From: Nemophila menziesii
Lineage: Eukaryota; Streptophyta; Magnoliopsida; Boraginales; Hydrophyllaceae
Assembly: GCA_029959085.1 (NCBI GenBank)
Contig: JARWIR010000050.1
Location: 620,001 to 684,000, forward strand
Direction: 5' to 3'
DNA: 64,000 nucleotides
Part shown: positions 23,079-36,786 of the stretch, piece by piece
Layout: every line of letters begins with the position of its first letter
How positions within the stretch are numbered: position 1 is the stretch's first letter
Notes under the pieces: generated by a model
Seen by the model: only the letters and a program-made list of their open reading frames with translations
The model's database searches: none
What the model was told of the DNA's origin: nothing
Made by a program: the position numbers and the translations under genes

Positions 23079-24430
23079 GCTATTTAGGGATAAAGATTTC
23101 CCCTGATCCTATATTCAGGTGATTTACGTGTCACTATTGTTAATGACATGGCCACTTGGGTAATATCAAACGAGTATTAGCTTTATTGTTCTTACACGGA
23201 TCATTTAAATGTAAAATTTTGTGTTAGTGCTTCTAAACTTTTGAAAATATTTTATACCACATTTGTAGAGAATTATCAAATTTGTTTCTTAAAAAATACT
23301 TAAAATATTATGAATATTAAAAATATTATAGAAATTTTTTATAAATATTCTAATTTCATTTTAATATTGATATATAAATAATTTGCATGCATTAATATTT
23401 CTTCTTTAAATTGTTCATTGAGTAATTTGTTTCTGTAATAGATTTAATAAAACAATGATAAGATAAATATAAACTAATTAAAACTAATAAACGATTGATA
23501 ACATTAATCATATGCTTCATCGACATATCTATTAAATTTTTATGCAAATAAAAAAATCATTTTCACGGTGTTGAATATTGATGGAAAAATATTGGATACC
23601 CCATTTGTGAATGATTAATGATAGATACACCCAAATACATACCAACTAATATATCACCCATGATGTGGCATGATTTGAGTTGTAGTAAATTAATAATATA
23701 CTTATTTCGTCGATTTTATTGACGATTTGCTTCCACTCAGATCAAGTCACGTCATGTGTAGTATATTGGGTGGTATGAATTTGGACTTTATCATTACTTT
23801 TTGAGAATTAAATCAGTAAGTAAAAAAAATGAATAGAAAAAACCATAATATTTTAATGCAGTTCAACCAACAACACTTACCTTCAAGGCGTAATTTACTA
23901 TAATGAATAATTCATTTTACACTTCAAAATTAATGTGTAAAACATCCCCTTACTCATATAATCCTACACCTTTTACATACAAAAGAAACATCCCACAATC
24001 CTAACCTTAATCCCGTACATCAAACTACACTTCATCTTGATGTCGTAAATAAATTTTTTACGATAGTAAATGCAATGTCAATTCATAATAAATATTACCT
24101 TTCTCATTATTTAATATTATTTTAACTATTCTTTTTTATATTCCTATTTATGTCATCCTCATCTTTTTGTCTTTTTCATACAATTAACTTATTTTAGCCC
24201 AGAAATAACCACCCTTATATTTTATAAATACTAGTTATTATTTTCACTATGTTTCATACATATGTTAGCTAAAACATTATATGTAAGAATGCCTTAATAA
24301 CCTTTCTTATAATTTCTATAATGTCAAGATGTGTAAGGTGTAAGTTATGTATTTCAATAATTTTTGCCAAAAAGAGATAATAAATCATCGAATTGTTCAC
24401 TAAATTATATCTTTTTGTTTTCTATTTCTC
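23079..24430. repeat. L2 linker block
   Basis: Homologous to L1. It carries one diverged 61-bp unit (TTTTAATGCAGTTCAACC instead of TTTTAACGCGGTTCAGCC). Where L1 and L1' differ around 9,890-9,985, L2 mostly agrees with L1' (for example TTCATTTTACACTTC and CATCAAACTACAC). No coding signal. Confidence 0.75.
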
Positions 24431-27400
24431 TTATATTTTATAGATTTAGATTAATTTACTAAAAAACTTTAACTTCTACAATCATACGAATTTTAATAAA
24501 ATGAGTGTTTTTATATTTTATTTATCTTATAAGAGGTGTTGACAAACTATACAAAAAAAATTAGAGGGTTCACGAATATTTTTTATAGGATATAGTAAAA
24601 AGTTGTTACATTTCCCTTTGAATTCCTCTTCTTATATGAATATATATTACAAACATTCTCGTAGTAATAAATATCAACGATTATAGGTCTATGAAAGTTT
24701 TTTCTAAATAGTGGTCATTTACCTGGCTCACACATCAGTCGAGTATAAATATTAAACAAAGCAACTATTACTCGACCTTGTAGATATTGTATGGAAATTT
24801 TGTTAGTGGAGTGTTACAAAATTTATAAAAGACTTTATACATATTTAATAATGTATTTGTGAAGATAATTAATTAAAATAAAATCTGAAATAATTTATGA
24901 TATTGTTTTAAAGATCATAAGGATACAAAAATATCAATATAAGAATTAACATAGAAAAGAAACAATTTATTGCATTAACGCGAGAGATGGCTAGATAAAT
25001 GGGTTGAACGTTAGCATTTTAGCATCATCCTCGACGGGGATTATGCTTGGACATGTAAAATCTTTCATAATATGTATCCATATATTTACGGTTATATAGT
25101 TCAAGAATACCTCAACATATTTTAGTTAAATTATTTTGTAAGCTATATTGGGTTTCTCTTGCATATAATAGAAATTATTAATTGTTTAGTCTATTATTTT
25201 ACACACTCGTTTTACCTTTTTTAAGTTCTTCCAAAATTATTATTTTAGTTCTCAATATTTTTGTTAAAAAGTTATGGTAAAAAATGACAAACCATTATAA
25301 ATATTTTGAACTAAAAAGATATAAATTACTTTAAAATAAATAAAGAATTATTTTTAGGGCTATTTTATTAGCTTATAATTTTAAGTCACCTACACTTATA
25401 TGGGTCTAAAATAATTCTAATTTTATTTGTTCAAATTTATTTTTGTGATTCCAAATTTTAATTAAGGTTTCCCACTTAACTCAAGATTAAAAGAAAAAAA
25501 TAATAACTCTTATTACATTATCAAATCTAAATCTTTATTTTATCATACACAAACAAAAATAAACTCTTTGAAAGCTTTAGGAAATGTCACGTGTCCAAGG
25601 TGTCGATTGAATTCTTCTATATGAGACATGTCTTTCGATGAACATCAACTGACATTAGAAACTACTCATTGATATTTTCAATATAATCATTGATATTTTT
25701 CTGACTATATATGTTTTTAGATATAATGTACCTCAACTTTGGAAAATAACCATGTTAGGAACCATGTTTCCTCGTACTCTAACATTTCTAATGATCACAC
25801 TGTGCCAAAAATATTTGATTCTTGATAAACCTATCATGTAACTAGAGTAGGAAGTAGTAGCAATCTACTTCGCATAAGGTTTGATGATGCATGTAAGTAA
25901 CACTTATTGAACTTCAATTTTTTGGCATTTATAAGTTTAGGGCGTCAATACAAATTACTTAATAATTATATTTTCAAATTATTAACTACATCACAATTTT
26001 ACTCAACAAGGAACAATATGGATTGGTGTTTCCTATATACACCGATCCAAAACGATTTTGTTATAAAACGGAGGTATCCAAAAAATTTGTGTACTTATGA
26101 TAGTCACACGAGGATTGTTAAGATGCCCATTGATGTGGTAAATTTTTTCCAACTTGTAATTGCGAAATATAAGTTATTTGTCATAATATAGAGATGTACG
26201 ATAAAATTTTCTAGTTGAATATCATATAATAAATTTAATTTAAAATATTTTTTTTCCTTTTAATCAACTAACCAAACCAGTTGATGAATGTAGACGGAAG
26301 TACTCTTTCTCGAGTTTTACTCCTTAGATTTAAATTGCTGGGGAAGGCAAAACATATATTGGCATATCAAAGTTGGTACGTTATTATATATAAAATTTAT
26401 TTTTTATTTTTCCACATCTAAGATATAATTTCTTGATTATCAAATGAGCGCTGATTTTCATCTTCCATCCCAAATTTTTCCTAAGATTGAGGTTTTTAGG
26501 CTGGTGATGTATGTTTTCAAATTACATGAATTCTACTCTGTCAAGGAAGGTGAATAAATAGACGGTTACCTATGAAACATCGGTTTAGAAAAAACATATG
26601 TTCATACGTGAGTACTGAGAAGAGGCCCCGCCTTAGGTAACATATTCCTGTCGATATTCACACATAATTAGATGGGTTTCATATTGTGTTTTCTGGTAAA
26701 GAAAAGGATTTCAGGGGTAAGAAAATGAAAAAATGGGTTCTCGTGAGTTTAATTTGAATTTTTTATTACCTCTTACCTTATTGATCATAAATATTTTAGA
26801 AACATAACATTGTTGTTATGCGTTGTAAGATGAATGTGTGTGATTACCTGCTCTTGTAAGCCTTGATATACACTATTCTTAAAATATAGTGAACACAAAT
26901 CCACGCTATCGGTCTCTAATATTGATATAGAAATGATTCACCAGGAAATATTTTTTGAGTGGTTTATGAGTAGGTATATAACCTTTAATTTTTAATCTAA
27001 ACATTACTATCTTCAATCTAATGAATGTTCTTGCTGGTACCTACATGACAAGGGTTATTATGTGTAAGTTAGCCATGAGATGATTTCAATGGTGAATATG
27101 TCTCATGCTTAGTTTTATAGGTACAATTCTTATATTTTGAACGGTTTTAAATGGATTACTTGTTAAAAGGGAGAAAAAATGTGATTCAAGCTTATGGAGT
27201 ATGTACCATATATAATGGAGTATCTTATTACGATGAATTAGTTAATATCATAGAGGTTACATTTGATGGTGGTTGTTCTATTGTGTTTTTTTAGTGTATG
27301 TGGTATAACACAAAAAATATGAATAAACAACATGCGGTTACCATTAGAAAAACAACTTATTTTTGGTTGAGAAAAAACCATTACATGTTAGCCACCCAAG

Positions 27401-29434
27401 CCAAAAAAAGTGTTTACATCTATAAAATTATGCAAGAAAAACGCTAAAATGGTTGAAAATCATGTGGGAAGTTAATGATAAGTAGAGATGGACTTCCGAG
27501 TTACGATTTTAGAATCAATATCTACTAACACAAATCCGATAACCATTAATTTGGTTAACAAGGATACAGATTACTCAAAATTAAACTTGACCACGGGGGA
27601 GGAGACCAAATTCGACCCATCTCTTTTTTTTTTACTAAACAAGCCAAATTTTATAAATAAGCTCAACATTACATCAACATGACATCACTTTAACAATACA
27701 AAGAAAGTAAAACAAGAGTTAAGCCCTATACGCCTGACTCAATCTATTCCTTCAGATAGACATCCATGAAAACCTTTCATTAGAAATTAAACTGGGTGTA
27801 GTAGCGTTACTAGTAACTCTATACATGCACAAGAAAATCCTTCAAGAAAATAATTTAAGGACTTATAGTGAAATGAAGTTAAAATGGGGCTTTCCCCTAA
27901 CCACGTTCTACATATGCTTTATTTTACCTAAATTTCATTAACCTTGAAATTCACTTGTGTTTCATTAAATTTAAAGAAACGTCACATGTCGAAACAGGCA
28001 TAATTCATGAAAATGGCATATCACTATTCCGTGTGAATGTAAGTACAGATTATCATTATACTTTTAACCATCTCTCTCTTTTTAAATATTGATAAAATAT
28101 TTAAATTTGTCTTAAAATATTGACTGAGAAAATTGATTATAATGAAAGAATGTCATTGTAAATTAATATCTGTATGATTAGGTAATGATGTTTATGGCAA
28201 TTATGATAATAAGGGGGTGAGTATTGTAAAAAGATGAAGTAAAATTATAGTGCAGAAGATAGTTATAGTGATCTGGTAAATCTCGATATATAGTGCACAA
28301 TTTTGTTATTCACACTATAATTCTATTTGGAGAGATATATTACAAGATTACAATTATATATGATATGTAATATCATTATCCACATGTAATTTAGATTAGT
28401 TGTTAAAGTTAACGTCAATTTTATAAAAAAATACTAGGTCATAAGCAATATAATTAATTGTTTAAAAGAATATAATTTGGCTAATAATATTATAAAGAAT
28501 CCACCACATGTTTGTTTTGCATAAATAATTTTTAATATAGTTTTCAAATCATTTACCAACAATAGGGTATGTAATTGCAAGTTAAGCTTTATAAAATATT
28601 TCTTGCTCTATTCGAATTTATTGGAGTTAAAATGACTCAAAGTCCATCCCACTAGTCTTATGTATAGAAAAAATACAAAATTCTAATCTAATGACATTGC
28701 TTCTAATAACATATGATTAAAAACCCTAGTTGCCGTCATCTTCAAATATACTTTTGTTACACAATATAATATGTAGTATATATATATATACCACTCTAAC
28801 TTATCACAAAATACACAATACTAATTTTTTCTATCTCTATGAACTTACTTCTAACTTCCTCTTCCACTAGATCTATGTATTATGTTTGGATCTTTTTTAC
28901 CCCTGTTGTCTAGACCTCAATCCCCTAATACAATGTTATATTTATCACTCAGAAATTTAGATAGATGACTATGTCATTTCATTCCAGAATTCATAAACAG
29001 GTATTATGATCATATATGTAATTTTTTTAATTTTGTTTTAGTTTTTCTTTTTGATTACTTATTTATTTAAATTTCTATTTCCTTATGAGATGATTTTCGG
29101 CTTAGATTATAGTTAGTGTATGATCTCAACTTCTTGGTATGAATTATCTTTTAGTAACATAATTAATTTTGTAATACAAAAACAAATTTTTACATTACAA
29201 TGGTCGATTAATAGTTGTTGTTGTTCACATTGCAAGACCCCTGCTTCTATGATTTTAATAGTCAATATTTTGTATATTTAGACCAAAAATAATTATGGGT
29301 TTTTTTATCAATTTATATTTAAAAACATAAATTTTTAATCATTTGTTTTCTTTATTTGATGTGATATGTTTGATTTTATAATTATTATATTTGGATATTA
29401 TTAGTTTTATAGAAAGACGAGCTTTCTTAATACA
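24431..29434 (+). mobile_element. A2: transposon-derived body, A type, 3'-truncated
   Basis: Matches A1 from its head to the first five codons of the GRAS fragment (29,420-29,434) and then stops abruptly inside a body that switches to B2. Contents: non-coding head (24,431-26,490), transposase remnant (26,491-27,447), spacer with a short (TA)n. The head frame at 25,907-26,191 (94 codons) is a decayed counterpart of 4,490-4,770 and 12,010-12,280, with no recognised family. A2 shares the DUF4218 deletion of A1. Confidence 0.8.
26491..27447 (+). pseudogene. Tnp2-like CACTA transposase remnant, DUF4218 deleted (A2)
   Basis: Same architecture as the A1 remnant: the NxVVMRCKMNVCD-like piece near 26,806, a direct join to the WFMSRY segment, then DUF4216. 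Unlike A1, the front of DUF4216 is present (YGVCTIYNGVSYYDELVNII), but the module has an in-frame TAG at about 27,292 (IVFF, stop, CMWYN). It ends in TAA after QEKR. Confidence 0.8.
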
Positions 29435-29917
29435 CAAATATGGATCGGTGTTTCCTATATGCATCGATCTAAAATGATTTGGTTATAAAACAGAGGTATC
29501 TAAGGAAATTTGTGTACTTATGATAGTCACACGAGGAATGTTGAGATGCTCATTGATGTATATATTTTTTCCAACTTGTAATTGTGAAATATAAGTTATT
29601 TGTCATAATATAGAGATCTACGATAAAATATTATAGAAGAATATCATATAATAAAATTAATTTGAATTATTTTTATTTCCTTTTTTTCTTATCAACTAAC
29701 CGAACCAGTGGATGAATGTAGACAGAACTAATATTTCTCGAGTTTTACTCCTTACATTTAAATTGTTGGGGGAGGGTAGAACATATATTGGCATATTAAA
29801 ATTTATACTTTATTATACAAAATTTTAATTTTTTTTCCACAACCTAAGATATAATTTCTTGATTATCAAATGAGCGCAGATTTTCATCTTCTATCCCAAA
29901 TTTTTCCCCAAGATTAA

Positions 29918-31759
29918 GGTTGTTCGGGTTGTGATGTATATTTCCAAATTAGATTGATTCTACTCCGTCAATGACGGTGAATAAATGGACGGTTACCTAT
30001 GAAACATCGGTTTAGAAAAAATACATCTTCATACGTGAGTACTGAGAAGAGGCCCCGCCTTAGGTAACATATTCATGTCGATATTCAAAAGTAATTAGAT
30101 GGGTTGCAAATTGTGTTTTCTTGTAAAGAAAAGGATTTCGGGGGTAAGGAAATGAAAAAAAATGGGTCCTCGTGAGTTTAATTTGTAAAAAAGAGGATTT
30201 TTTATCGCTTACCTTATTGGTCAATTTTTTTTTTAGAAAAATAACATTGTTGTTATGCGTTGTGAGACGAATGTGTGTGATTGTGTGCTCAGAACAGTTG
30301 TAAGCCTTATCGGATAATTAAAAAAGAGAACATAAAAGAAAGAATGGATCTGAAAGATATGTGCAACATAAATGGATTGTGGTTGGTCCTGAAATTAGGG
30401 AAAATAATCCTAGCACTAGCCAAGTATGCCTTCACGCTACATAAGAAATGTGTTTGTTTATGCCACAGAAGTTTCCCGATAGTTTAGTGTCTAGTTTGAT
30501 GAACAACGTCATAGTTATACGGCAAAAATCGTCAAGATCAACATCACATGTCTGTCACATAATGATGTAGTTTCTTTTTGTGGCTAGTATCCCCGAGCTT
30601 ATAGACAATTGGTAAGCGAATCAATAATTGGGTTATCTAACGTGTTCAGTTTCATTTGTAAAAAGAATCTAAGTATGAAAGAACTGGAATCGAGTAAAGC
30701 AGGACTAAATGAACTTTTTTTAAACTAGAGATGATTATGCCTCCTAACATCTTTTACATAATGATCCACCTAGACATGCAACTATAACAATGCATTATTA
30801 CGTGGTCTGGTTCAAAGGCGATAGATGTACCGATAAAAAAGGTACTAAAGAAGTTAAAATAGTACATACTAAACCCAGCAAGTCTAGAGGGTTCAAACAT
30901 CGAGGGGTACATTGTGGAAGAGACATTGACACTCATATCGTGTTATCTCCATGAAGAAGGAACCACTGTCAATGATCCCGGTAGATACAATCAGATGTTA
31001 CCTGAACCAAAAAAAATTTATGTTTTAAAGAGCCAATAACATGCAGTGGGCAAAAAAACATTTGTTGCTTTGCCATATAAGGAGAAAATTAACTTGCATA
31101 TCCTATTTAATTGGGAAGAGATCTAACCGTACATGATGCAAGTAACAATATTTATAATTTTTTTCTAATGCAAAACATATATGCACTATTCTTAACATGT
31201 TGTGAACACAAATTCAAGCTATCGGTTTCTAATATTGATATAGAAAGGATTCACCGGGAAATGTTTTGGAAGTGGTTTATGAGAAGGTATATAACCTTTA
31301 ATTATTAATCTAAACATTACTATTTCAAACTAATAATTGTTTTTTTTGGTACCTAAATGACGAGGGTTGTGATGTGTTAGTTAGCCTTGAGATGATTTCA
31401 ATGTTGAATATGTCTCATGCTTAGGTTTATAGGAACGATTCATGTGTAGTGAACGGTTTCAAATGGATTACTCATGAAAAGGGAAAAAAAATGTGACTCA
31501 AGATTATGGAGTATGTACCATATATAATGGAGTATCTTATTACGATGAATTAGTCAATATAATGGAGGTTGCATTTGATGGTGGTTGTTCTGTTGTGTCT
31601 TTTGAGTGTATGTGGTATAATAAAAAAAACATGAAGAAACATCATGGGGTAACCATTAGAAAAAGAACTTATTTTTGGTGGAGAAAAACCTATTACATGT
31701 TAGCCACCCAAGCCAAAGAAAGTGTTTACATCATTAAAATTATGCAAGAAAAACGCTAA
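29918..31759 (+). pseudogene. Tnp2-like CACTA transposase remnant (B2)
   Basis: Same landmarks as B1: the CxxC piece, PMKHRFRKN, NIVVMRCETNVCDCVLRTVV near 30,242, DUF4218 with ERMDLKDMCNINGLWLV (frame 30,281-30,487), the PASLEGSNIEGYIVEE-type motif near 30,880-30,940 (the first residue here reads as a changed S), and DUF4216 at 31,493-31,759, open for 88 codons (ELVNIMEVAFDGGCSVVSFE). Frame changes and stops between modules make it non-functional as a whole. Confidence 0.88.
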
Positions 31760-33659
31760 AGGGTTGAAAATCATGTGGGAAGTTAAAGATTAGTATAGAT
31801 GGGCTTCCGAATTACGATTTTAGAATCAATATCCACTGACAAAAATCAGATAACCATTAATTTGGTTAACAAGGACACATATTACTCAAAATTAAACTTC
31901 ACAACTGGGAGGAGACAAAATTTGATCCATCTCTTTTTTGTTTTGCCAAACAAGCCAAATTTAATAAATAAGCTCAACATTTTATCAACATTACATTACT
32001 TTAACAATAAAAAGAAAGTAAAACAAGAGTTAAACCCTATACACCTAACTCAATCTACTCCTTCAGTTAGACATCTATGAAAACCTTTTATTAGAAAATA
32101 AACTGGGTGTAGTAGGGTTATCAGTAAGTTTGTACATGCACAAGAAAAACCTTCAAGGAAATAATTTAGGGACTTATATTGTAATGAAGTTAAAATTGGG
32201 CTTTTCCCCTAACCTCCTTCTACATATGTTTTATTTTACCTTAATTTCATGAACTCTGAAATTCACTCATGTTTCATTAATGTTAAAGAAACATCACATG
32301 TCAAAACAGACATAATTCATGAAAATGGCATATCAATATTCCGTGTGAATGTAAGTACTGATTATCATTATACTTTTTACCAACGCTCTATTTTTAAATA
32401 TTGATAAAATATTTAATCTTGTCTAAAAATATTGTATGATAAAATTTATTATACTAAAAGAATGTGATCGTAGTATGTTCAAGTAATGATATTTAGGGCA
32501 TTGATGATAATGAGGGGGTGAGTATTGAAAATAGATGATGTAAAATTATAATGCAGAAGATAGTAAATCTCGTAAATCTCCATATACAGTGGAGATATAT
32601 TAAACTATTCTACAAGTGTACAATAATATATGATATGTAATAAAAAATACTAGGTCATAAGAAATATAATAAATGTTTTAAAAGAATATAATTTTTCTAA
32701 TATTAAAACTATAAAAAATCCACCACATGTTTGTTTTGCATAAATAATTTTTAATATAGTTGTTGAACTATTTACCAATATTAGGTTATGTAATTGCAAG
32801 TTAATTATTTTTTAAATTTCTTGGTCTATGCGAATCTTATTGGAGTTAAAATAACTCAATGTCCAAGCTACAAGTCATATGTATAGAAAAAATAAAAAAT
32901 TCCAATCCAATGACATCTCTTCTAATAACATAAGATTAAAAACCCTAGTCGCCGCCATCTTTAAATATACATTATGTTATACAATATAATATGTAGACTA
33001 TACTTACCACTCTAACTTATCACGAAATACACAATATTAATTTTTTCCATCTCTATGAACTTACTTCTAACTTCCTCTTCCACTTACTTGATCTGTGTAT
33101 TATGAGTGGTTCTTTTTTACCCCTATTGTCTAGACCAAATCCCCTAATACAGTGTGATATTTATCATTCAGAATATTAGATCGATGGCTATGCCATTTCA
33201 ATCAAGAATTCATAAACAGGTATAATTATCAATTATATGTAATTTTTGTAATTTTGTTTTAGTTTTTTTCTTTTCGATTACTTATTTATTTAAATTTCTA
33301 TTTCCTTATGAGATGATCTTCGGGATATATGATAGTCAGTATATGATCTCAAATTCTATTGATATGAATTATCTTTTAGTAATAGAATTAATTTTGTAAT
33401 ACAAAAACAAATTTTTCATTACAATGATTAATTAATAGTTGATGATGTTCAAGTTGAATGACCCATCGATTTGCTGTTTTTGATTCTATGATTTTAATGG
33501 TTAGTATTTTGTATATTTAGACCAAAATTAATTATAGGTTTTTCTAAAAATTTATATTTTAAAAAATATATTTTTAATCATTTGGTTTCTTTATTTAATG
33601 TAATATGTTTGATTTTATAATTATTATATATGGATAATATTAGTTTTATAAAATGATAG
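31760..33659. other. non-coding spacer (B2)
   Basis: Counterpart of the spacers in B1 and B1'. The 93-codon frame at 31,799-32,080 (GFRITILESISTDKNQITIN and on) follows the transposase stop by about 40 bp. It is the best preserved version of a short frame seen in all bodies, but I cannot assign it. Confidence 0.45.
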
Positions 33660-34111
33660 AGCTTTCTTAATACCCTCTGTCAATATACACCAATGGTAAT
33701 TGTGGTGACTGAGCAAGAAGCAACCCATAATGGGAACAACTTGGTGGAGAGGATTGATGAAGCAATAAAGTTCTACGAAGCTATGTTTGATATCTTGGAT
33801 TCTACTATGCCAAGAATATCAGTTGAGCGTCAAAAAATTGAGAAGATGATTTTTGGTGAGGAAATTAAAAACATAGTAGCATGTGAAGGACTTGAAAGGA
33901 CGAAGAGGCATGAAAATCTCGAAAAGTGTATTCCGAGGCTTGAGATGGTTGGATTAAATAGGTTGCCTTTGAGCTACAACAGTCTTTTGTAGGGGAAGAT
34001 CTTGTTGCAGTATAGTGGATATGGGAATCAATTAAGAGAACAAAATGGTTTTTTTTTATTTCTAGAAATGATCAACCTCTTTTTTCAGTTTCGGCATGGA
34101 ATAGGAGGTAA
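33660..34111 (+). pseudogene. GRAS (SCL3-like) C-terminal fragment, B2 copy (best preserved)
   Basis: Opens SFLNTLCQYTPMVIVVTEQE and is open for 99 codons from the ATG at 33,693. It lacks the first two stops of B1, reading FYEAMFDILDSTMPRISVER and KIEKMIFGEEIKNIVACEG. A stop (TAG for the glutamine of LLQGK) falls at about 33,990. A 1-bp loss in a T run near 34,050 puts the SAW end (SVSAWNRR) out of frame. All GRAS C-terminal hallmarks are present except an intact SAW. It is too short and lacks the VHIID core, so it is not a functional regulator. Confidence 0.9.
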
Positions 34112-34654
34112 ACTATAACAGTTTTCCAGAGTGTAGGTTTTAAAATGCTGCCCCAGAACCGTGTAGTGGGTAGGGGTTAATGTATATATATATTTTTTTG
34201 TTCGGAATAGATAACATGAATTTAATATTGTATAATCATACATGTTTTGTCAATTTGTGCTCCATAATTAACATTGTGTATTGGGATATTTTCTTTTATG
34301 TTAACTGTTTGTTTGCGTAGTTAAGTATTAATTCATCTATATTCGCTTCTTTTCATTTCCTTTGGACTTGAACATAAAATTATTACTATTATAACAGAAG
34401 TTTGTTCAGGAAATATTTAGAAAGTCAGAAATTGAACCTAGGTTTTTCACTATTATAACGAAATTTGTTTAGGAAATTTTCTTGAAAGCCCCACAGCATA
34501 CAATTCCGAAATGTGTTAATCTATTACGAATCTTAAAATGGTGTCCTTGCTAAGGGTCCTTTTACGGAATAATTGGTCACTTCAATAAACCTTGATGCTC
34601 GGGCGGAGTTAGGATTTTCAAACACATAGACATGAGAGAAGTATATAATATAGA

Positions 34655-35940
34655 AGTTTTTTTAAATTTTAGAAGAGTTTTTAGTGTTTTGTGGTTAGTT
34701 TGTTATATCATGTTATATAGACATCCTTCGTACAGTTAAAAGAATGATATTTAATAATATTTTTTAATAATTGAGCAAAATTTAATTGAAAGATATTTTA
34801 TGATCTATTATTTATAATTAAATGTAGAAAAGTTATAATTTAGTTTTATCAATACTTTCACGAAAATCATATATAAAAGATCATATAAATCATTTCGTTA
34901 TATATAGAAATTAGTTTTAAAAAAATAATAAAATATATCAATACATATTTTTATCTTCTATATTATACACTTCTCTCATGTAACAAAACTTTTTATGATA
35001 GAAGTATGTGGTCATTGGAATGAGATCATAACATCAAAATTATATAGGTTTGAGTATTTTTACTAATAGACTAAGAAGTTTTATTTTTATTCATTCATAC
35101 AAAATAATATACTGTAATGGGTATCTGAACATTTGAGTTGTTTATTTGTTTTGTACACCTCGTTTGATCGGGTTAATTGTTTTGAATCCTTTTTAATGCT
35201 TTGATATAAGAAAACTTGAAAAAATAAAAATGAAGGTACTAAAGCGTATCACCTTGATCAATTAATTTTGTAGATTTTATAAGTACCCCATAATTACCTT
35301 CCCATCAAGGCCACGATTAGAAAAAAAATTATTAACGTTACATGCAAAACTTCAAAATACATTTACACAAATACAACAAAGTTCTCTAACACATTTATAT
35401 TAAAAACTTAATCTAAAATTTATTTCAAAAGAATTTAATCAAAAATTTAATTCAAAGTTTGTTGTGTTGGAAAATGATACGAAGTTGCCCAAAATGGAAG
35501 ACTTGCGCATGGCTTGCTTCCTGGTGTTATTTGTTCACTCTCCAATTTTTAGAATATTGAAATGTGTAATAAATAAATTACTTACAAAAGAAATATCATC
35601 CTCTATTGAGAATCCTCATAACTATAATGGGTATTCAACAATTTCTTCTGAGCTTACATTCTTTGTATTAGTAAAGTGGGGCATTCTCAATCACAATCTC
35701 ACCAAATTAGCTCAAGTGGGGTCGTTTTTCTAGCGAGATCTCACTTTATCTTCTCACAAATTAGAGTGAATTTTTAGTATTGAAATTTCAAAAAAATCTT
35801 TCACAGTGAGAATTCCATTTGAGATCGGTCTAACTGAAAAAAATAATTCTCTCAAGGGTCCCATCCTACAGGAGATCAGAAACTTGCATAATTTTCCTAA
35901 ATTAAACATCTCAGGAACAACTGTTAAGGTATAATACTCA
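34655..35940. repeat. D2 block
   Basis: Homologous to D1 and placed after B2 as D1 is after B1. It includes the frame at 35,464-35,733 (LENDTKLPKMEDLRMACFLV), conserved with D1 in its first 30 or so codons, with no family recognised. The minus-strand frame at 35,754-35,954 is not conserved in D1. Confidence 0.75.
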
Positions 35941-36786
35941 ACAATTAGCAACATTCGAGCTATATTTGGGTACTTTCACATAATATATAGACCATTTGTG
36001 CAATTAATCCAAAACACATGAATGGCCCAGCCAATTTGGTCTATCCAGACCACCTTTTTATTATTTGTAAAAGTTAACATAATAAACAATAAAAAGGGTA
36101 TTTAGAACATTGTGTTTTTATCAGAAAAACTAGGTTGTTTAATTTTTTATGATTTTTCTACTAATTAAGCCACCCAAATCCATATTCATTATTTTCTATA
36201 ATAAATAAAAAAAGGGCCACTCCTGGAAGCAATTACGATGCCTAGCTATATGACCCATTTTCAAATCATCCAAATCCATATTCATTATTTTCTTTTTGAG
36301 AAAAAGATTAGAAATTTGCTCAATTTTGCAGAAGATATTTTATAAGTACCACGTGATAAGATCAGAAACTTGCACAATTTTCCTAAATTAAACATCTAAG
36401 GAACAACCTTTAAGGTAAAATACTCAACAATTAGCAACATTCGAATAATATTTGGCTACTTTTGCATAATATATAGATCATTTGTTTAATTAATCCAAAA
36501 CACATGAATAGCCCAGCCAATTTGGTCTATTCACACCACACTTTTTATTATTTGTAAAAGTTAACATAATAAAAAATAAAAAGGGTATTTAGACCATTGT
36601 GTTTTTATCATAAAAATAGGCTCTTTTTTTTTTGTTTTTTTACTAATTTAGTCACCCAAATCCATATTCATTATTTTCTTTAATAAATGGAAAAAAGGAC
36701 AATGCAAGCAATTGCATGCTTAATTTTATATGACATTTTTCAAATCATCCAAATCCATGTTCATTGTTTTCTTTTTGAGAAAAAGA
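35873..36786 (+). repeat. tandem duplication, period about 486 bp
   Basis: Copy 1 is 35,873-36,306 and copy 2 is 36,359-36,786. Both start AGATCAGAAACTTGC and end CTTTTTGAGAAAAAGA. Shared landmarks include CACATGAATRGCCCAGCCAA and two internal AATCCATATTCATTATTT pieces. The first 65 bp or so also match the end of D1. Copy 2 ends exactly at the left edge of the foldback element. No coding content. Confidence 0.88.

Larger units (their letters stand above)
1..25738 (+). repeat. 38-kb segmental direct repeat, copy 1 (left end outside window)
   Basis: This whole stretch recurs in the same orientation at 38,059-64,000. The offset is 38,058 at the left end and grows to 38,262 at the right through small indels, among them a longer (TA)n tract, an extra minisatellite unit and deletions in B1. 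In the first 1.4 kb I count only about half a dozen differences, for example near 550, 920 and 1,247. Identity stays very high through 1-9,200 and 15,800-25,738 but drops clearly in between. It could be a recent tandem duplication or an assembly duplicate of two haplotypes; the diverged middle patch and length changes argue against a literal copy. Confidence 0.97.
29435..34640 (+). mobile_element. B2: transposon-derived body, B type, 5'-truncated
   Basis: Begins in mid-element at the equivalent of about 12,114 in B1 (ATATGGATCGGTGTTTCC) directly after the broken A2. Transposase remnant 29,918-31,759, spacer 31,760-33,659 (with a deletion of about 70 bp near 32,641), GRAS fragment 33,660-34,111, tail to about 34,640. 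In the transposase region it is closer by eye to B1' than B1 is. Confidence 0.8.

Noticed and set aside
35754..35954. Minus-strand frame with ISNGILTVKDFFE resembling the end of a LINE reverse transcriptase
   Set aside because: The similarity is about 13 residues, D1 does not keep the frame, and no further reverse-transcriptase motif follows.
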